NCBI GenBank assembly: GCA_041658955.1 | Contig: JBAZZE010000003.1 | Coordinates: 4,556 to 68,555 of the forward strand | Reading direction: 5' to 3' | Length of the DNA stretch: 64,000 nucleotides | Origin: UBA2283 sp041658955 | GTDB lineage: Bacteria; Patescibacteriota; Microgenomatia; UBA12405 | Shown: in pieces, positions 60,741 to 64,000 of the stretch | Numbering within the stretch: the stretch's first letter is position 1 | Layout of the letters: the number at the start of each line of letters is the position of its first letter | Notes under the pieces: model-generated | What the model was told of the DNA's origin: nothing | The model's database searches: none | Seen by the model: the letters and a program-made list of their open reading frames with translations, nothing else | Program-made: the position numbers and the translations under genes

Positions 60741-61550
60741 ATGACAAATTTAAAGTTATTAGTAATCGGTCATTTGGCGCGGGATGTGGTCAAGACAAAA
60801 ACGGGGACGGGTGAGTTTTGGGGAGGAGCTGGATATCACGTGGCAATGGCTGCAGCAATGTTTTTACCGGCGGGAGAGGTTGTTTTAAAAAGTAGCGCCG
60901 GAAAAGATTTTAATAAAAAAATACTGATTGAAAAAGGAATAAATTCTAACTATTTGAAAATTAATGAAAGTGAAAATTGTGATAAGCATTTTTTAGATGA
61001 GTCGACTGAAAAGCGAGAATATTTTTCAGAAGGGATATTGAGTGAAGAAATTGATCTAATGGATTTGGAACCAATTATTGAAGAAATCGGATGGATTCAT
61101 TTGGCGTCTTCACCACCAAAACAACAACTAAAGTGGTTGTCTCAAATAAAGAGTTTCGGAAGAGGGGATATTTTAATTTCAGCAGATACTTTTGATACTT
61201 TTGCTGCGGAAACTCCAGATAAGGTCCATCAAGTTTTTGAACAATGTACTTTGGGTTTTCTGAACCAAGGGGAGTGGTCAAATTTAAATGCTCAGGACAT
61301 GAAGATGAAGTTAATTCGTAAGTTGGGTGAAATGGGCGCTGAGATTTTTGAAAATGGTGAAAAAATCCTAGGCGTAGAGTGTGAAAGAGAGGTGAAAGTA
61401 GCTGATACTACCGGGGCAGGAGAAGTGGTGGCGGGGGTTTATTTGGCTAAGAAAATATTGGGTGTACCAGACGACGAAGCTTTGCGTGAAGCAATAAAAA
61501 TGGCGACAAAATCAGTTGAGAATTTTGGGACAGATCATTTGAGAACTTAG
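60741..61550 (+). CDS. PfkB-family carbohydrate kinase-like protein
   Basis: 269 residues, shorter than most family members. N-terminal sugar-binding region (LVIGHLARDVVKTKTGTGEF, WGGAGYHVAMAAAMF) and the C-terminal anion-hole/catalytic motif VADTTGAGEVVAGVYLAKK. The family's catalytic Asp in DTxGAGD is Glu here, which could slow or abolish transfer. Family members phosphorylate ribose, fructose or nucleosides; the substrate here is unknown. Its stop overlaps the convergent radical SAM gene by 4 nt. Confidence 0.8.
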   Translation: MTNLKLLVIGHLARDVVKTKTGTGEFWGGAGYHVAMAAAMFLPAGEVVLKSSAGKDFNKKILIEKGINSNYLKINESENCDKHFLDESTEKREYFSEGILSEEIDLMDLEPIIEEIGWIHLASSPPKQQLKWLSQIKSFGRGDILISADTFDTFAAETPDKVHQVFEQCTLGFLNQGEWSNLNAQDMKMKLIRKLGEMGAEIFENGEKILGVECEREVKVADTTGAGEVVAGVYLAKKILGVPDDEALREAIKMATKSVENFGTDHLRT

Positions 61551-62521
61551 TGATCGGCTTCGACTATCTGTTTATAGTAGACACAAACTGGGACGTAGCG
61601 ATTGTTAGCGGGGAAGACTAATCCAGTTTGGACAGCAGGACAGGAAAGGTGTTGGTATTTTTTAGCATACGCTCGAGCATTGGTCATGTCAGTATCAACT
61701 CGGTCCTCATAGACCCGACCGAGGGATAGTTCTTTTGATTTAGTGGTAAAACAACAACCATAGAAATAACCATCTGGATATAATTCGACTTTAACAGGAT
61801 CGGCAATAAAACATTTGTAATCGTAGTTCTTTTTAATTTCTTCAAATTCTTTTTTGGTGACAAAAAGCAGGGGATAACGAAGCCCCATATTTTTGGTTTT
61901 AGAATTGGCTGTAATAATTTTCTTGGCGTCAATCCATTGTTTTGGATTAATGAGAAAATCCTGATTGAAATTGGCAGTACCGGTATTATTGATGAAATTA
62001 AAGCTCATTCGCTTGACCCCAAGATCATCAAGAAGCTTAATGGCGGCAGCAATTTCGGTGATATTGTATTTATGGACGGTGTAAACCACTTCAACTCGAA
62101 ATCCAGATGGGACACAGTATTTGATACTTTTAATGACCTGATCGTAAACACCCTTACCGCGAAGATCGTCGTTAGTTTTGGCTGTAGCTCCATCAAGACT
62201 GAAGGTGACTTTATCGACCAACTTGGGGTCAAACTTGGTGAAGATGTGGCTGTTGGTACCATTGGTACTAACTCCGACAGTATAACCAAGTGATTTAGCT
62301 TCTCTTATAGTAGGTAAAAAGTAAGGGGATAGGCAAGACTCACCACCGGTAACTTCGACATGGCGGAAGTCTTTGTCGATAAAATGAGCTAAAGCAGTTT
62401 TAATCTGCTTCCAATTTAGAAACTCATCATTTTGAGGTGAACCTTCGATAAAGCAATGCTTACAACGAAGATTACACTTGTTGGTGAGATAAATGGCAAT
62501 TCTTTTTGCGTCAATTTGCAC
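61547..62521 (-). CDS. Radical SAM / SPASM-type protein
   Basis: 324 residues from GTG 62521. The CxxxCxxC cluster motif lies near residue 16-23 (KCNLRCKHCFIEGS). The radical SAM barrel elements are HVEVTGGESCLSP and GVSTNGTNSH. C-terminal Cys (GYFYGCCFTT, HLSCPAVQTG, PVCVYYK) may hold an auxiliary iron-sulfur cluster as in SPASM proteins, which modify peptides. No peptide substrate gene is evident next to it. It diverges from the 62551 gene, and the two promoters share a ~30-bp gap. Confidence 0.88.
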   Translation of the reverse strand: MQIDAKRIAIYLTNKCNLRCKHCFIEGSPQNDEFLNWKQIKTALAHFIDKDFRHVEVTGGESCLSPYFLPTIREAKSLGYTVGVSTNGTNSHIFTKFDPKLVDKVTFSLDGATAKTNDDLRGKGVYDQVIKSIKYCVPSGFRVEVVYTVHKYNITEIAAAIKLLDDLGVKRMSFNFINNTGTANFNQDFLINPKQWIDAKKIITANSKTKNMGLRYPLLFVTKKEFEEIKKNYDYKCFIADPVKVELYPDGYFYGCCFTTKSKELSLGRVYEDRVDTDMTNARAYAKKYQHLSCPAVQTGLVFPANNRYVPVCVYYKQIVEADH

Positions 62522-62537
62522 GAGTTAAATTCAATGG

Positions 62538-62543
62538 TATAAT
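62538..62543 (+). promoter_or_regulatory. -10 TATAAT, leaderless start
   Basis: TATAAT ends 7 nt before ATG 62551, which argues against an in-frame start further upstream. Confidence 0.55.
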
Positions 62544-62550
62544 TGGGGTT

Positions 62551-63123
62551 ATGAAGATATATTTTACCGCATCTCTGCGTGGAAAGAAAGAGTTTGGGAA
62601 AAATTACATTTCAATTGTGAATAGTCTTACCAAACAAGGGAATAAAGTCTTTTCAGATCATATTATTAAGTTCGAACCGGAAAGTTTGGGAGTGCAAAGT
62701 AAAGAAGAAGCCAAAAAAAATTACGACCGAATTTTATCCTCGATTAAAAAATCTGATGTATTTGTGGCTGAAGTTTCAACTCAAAGTTTATCGGTAGGTC
62801 ACGAGGTAACTGAAGCTATGGCTCTCAACAAACCCATGATTATTCTCTACTCTGGTGATAATCGACCAGGGCTTCTGTTTGGATCGGTTTACGATAAGAT
62901 GCAAATCATTCAATACACAGTTGATAGCAAACTAGATGAAGTACTTTCTAAGGCTGTTGATGATGCTATGAGACATGCTGATGTCCGTTTCAACTTTTTT
63001 GTGAGTCCTAAGATTTTGGCATACCTTGACTGGGTAGCTCAAAAAAGAATGATTCCCCGCTCAGTATATTTACGAAATCTCATTGAAAAAGAAATGAGAA
63101 AAAATAAGGAATTTAACGGATAG
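62551..63123 (+). CDS. Nucleoside 2-deoxyribosyltransferase-like protein with C-terminal helical domain
   Basis: 190 residues. Residues 1-135 resemble the nucleoside 2-deoxyribosyltransferase/DNPH1 fold (MKIYFTASLRGKKEFGKNYI, DRILSSIKKSDVFVAEVSTQ, SVGHEVTEAMALNKPMIILY), which acts on deoxynucleosides or deoxynucleotides. Residues ~145-190 (FNFFVSPKILAYLDWVAQKR, SVYLRNLIEKEMRKNKE) look like a ribbon-helix-helix or similar DNA-binding unit, an unusual fusion. I start at ATG 62551 because of the -10 box 7 nt upstream. It sits 2 nt before the HAD gene. Confidence 0.75.
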   Translation: MKIYFTASLRGKKEFGKNYISIVNSLTKQGNKVFSDHIIKFEPESLGVQSKEEAKKNYDRILSSIKKSDVFVAEVSTQSLSVGHEVTEAMALNKPMIILYSGDNRPGLLFGSVYDKMQIIQYTVDSKLDEVLSKAVDDAMRHADVRFNFFVSPKILAYLDWVAQKRMIPRSVYLRNLIEKEMRKNKEFNG

Positions 63124-63125
63124 TA

Positions 63126-63761
63126 ATGGAGATTGTCTTTGACTTTGATGGAACTATTGCCGATACCTTTGATGCTGCTGTAAAAATTCTCAACCGACTA
63201 GCGCCGGAGTATGGCTATGAGCCAGTTACTGAAGAAATGCAAAAAGAATTCAAGCGGTTAGGTACCAAAAAAGCCATGAAAGCATTTGGAGTAAGTTGGT
63301 TTCAATTTATCAGGGTGGGGAGAAGAGCCATAAAAGAACTCAAAAATGATATAGCTACCATCAACATGTTCCCAGGAATGCCAGGGGTGTTTCGAGAACT
63401 ACAAAAACGAGGAATCCCCATGGGAATACTTTCCTCAAACTCCAAAGAAAATATCTTGAAGTTTTTTAATGAAAATGGACTCGAGGGAGTGTTCGAATAT
63501 ATTGTGCCCAGTGGTTTGATGTGGGGGAAAGCCCGAAAGTTAAGGAAAGTTATTCGCAAGAGGAAATTAACTAAAGACCAACTAATTTATGTAGGGGATG
63601 AAACCAAAGATATTATCGCTTGTCATAAAGTTGGGGGAAGGATTATTTCGGTGGCTTGGGGATACAATTCGGAAGAAGCCCTGATGACCTATGGGCCGGA
63701 TTGGATGGCGAAAAAGCCACAGGATATCGTGTCGATAGTGGATGGGATTGTAACTGAATAA
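63126..63761 (+). CDS. HAD-superfamily phosphatase (phosphoglycolate-phosphatase-like)
   Basis: 211 residues. HAD motif I VFDFDGTIADTFDA, motif II GILSSNSKENI, motif III Lys region (RKVIRKRKL), motif IV YVGDETKDIIACHKVGG and the end VAWGYNSEEAL. Cap domain of the Pgp/Gph type. It dephosphorylates small phosphates such as phosphoglycolate or nucleotides. It is co-transcribed with the deoxyribosyltransferase-like gene, so a nucleotide-salvage role for both is plausible. Repeat A5 begins in its last codons. Confidence 0.88.
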   Translation: MEIVFDFDGTIADTFDAAVKILNRLAPEYGYEPVTEEMQKEFKRLGTKKAMKAFGVSWFQFIRVGRRAIKELKNDIATINMFPGMPGVFRELQKRGIPMGILSSNSKENILKFFNENGLEGVFEYIVPSGLMWGKARKLRKVIRKRKLTKDQLIYVGDETKDIIACHKVGGRIISVAWGYNSEEALMTYGPDWMAKKPQDIVSIVDGIVTE

Positions 63762-63877
63762 GCAAAACTCAACAAGTTCTCGTAACCATTTTTTATTGCC
63801 AAGAATCAAGTGTGCGACGCACGTTGAAACAGGCAATAAAAAAGATTACTTCGAACTTTTGACTTTTTAGTTATTTG
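63750..63877. repeat. Family A structured repeat, copy 5
   Basis: The core is practically the same as copy 4 (TCTCGTAACCATTTTTTATT, inner GTGTGCGACGCACG, GGCAATAAAAAAGATTAC). The outer arms AAAACTCAACAAGTTC and GAACTTTTGACTTTTT pair with small bulges, and TAACT/AGTTA extends them into the ends of both convergent genes. Confidence 0.75.
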
Positions 63878-64000
63878 ATATCCTAAACTTTTTCTTGAGA
63901 TCGAGCCAGTAAGTTGATTGGCGACAAATATTGGTTTCGTCCGATTTATTGGCTAAAAGATCTTTGACTAGTTCTTCGAGATAGATAGTATTTTGAGAAC
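63867..64000 (-). CDS. Partial gene at the right window edge (C-terminus only)
   Basis: The last ~43 codons of a minus-strand gene end at TAA 63867 (…LEELVKDLLANKSDETNICR, then YWLDLKKKFRISNN). The sequence is helical and charged; nothing can be said about the family. It is convergent with the HAD gene, with repeat A5 between them. Confidence 0.6.
   Translation of the reverse strand, partial: SQNTIYLEELVKDLLANKSDETNICRQSTYWLDLKKKFRISNN

Noticed and set aside
22779..63877. CRISPR array suggested by repeated hairpins
   Set aside because: The repeats are far apart, palindromic with variable arms, and have no regular spacers; no cas gene is present.

Overview
This window looks like a chromosome segment of an uncultivated Patescibacteria (CPR) bacterium, most likely a Microgenomates-type lineage. 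That is an inference from gene content, and I could not run a phylogeny. The pointers are very large surface proteins (DUF2341/LamG, kelch and FN3), a compact comEA-comEC set, short tightly packed operons, many small proteins I do not recognise, and little biosynthesis. TGA is used as a normal stop codon (for example at 17869 and 31166), so this is not a recoded Gracilibacteria or Absconditabacteria genome.

Layout. Positions 1-14641 (minus strand) hold a seven-gene secreted-protein operon: a secreted repeat protein, a DUF916-like chaperone-type protein, two small envelope proteins and three tandem giant DUF2341+LamG proteins, the last cut by the window edge. Positions 14642-16930 carry two SD-led secreted or membrane proteins plus several hairpins and a well-formed hammerhead ribozyme. 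Positions 16931-21140 hold a degenerate ATPase with a winged helix, a P-loop ATPase, and a second copy of the secreted-protein/DUF916-like pair. Positions 21160-23892 hold comEA, comEC and a separately encoded ComEC-type metallo-beta-lactamase. Positions 23961-34082 hold a 2401-residue kelch/FN3 protein that overlaps a MacB-like ABC transporter. Then come a class A beta-lactamase-like hydrolase, leuS behind an apparent leucine attenuator, tRNA-Arg and tRNA-Pro, mreB, a TagA/WecG glycosyltransferase, a J-domain protein, murB, a phosphoesterase, ruvC-ruvA-ruvB, a 2-hydroxyacid dehydrogenase, a manC-like gene, pyrG, a PD-(D/E)XK-like protein, rplJ-rplL with an L10 leader, an alpha/beta hydrolase, a PfkB kinase, a radical SAM enzyme, a deoxyribosyltransferase-like protein and a HAD phosphatase.

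Four observations stand out. (1) A type III hammerhead ribozyme lies at 14861-14916 on the minus strand. (2) Upstream of leuS there is a leaderless, leucine-rich 11-codon peptide followed by mutually exclusive antiterminator and terminator hairpins. (3) Most promoter-proximal genes have a -10 hexamer ending 5-7 nt before the start codon, so leaderless mRNAs seem to be the rule here, while Shine-Dalgarno starts are the exception. (4) Two families of structured intergenic repeats (family A, five copies; family B, two copies) change stem sequence between copies while keeping the pairing, and both keep a small asymmetric internal loop. They are candidates for an undescribed structured RNA or a hairpin mobile element.
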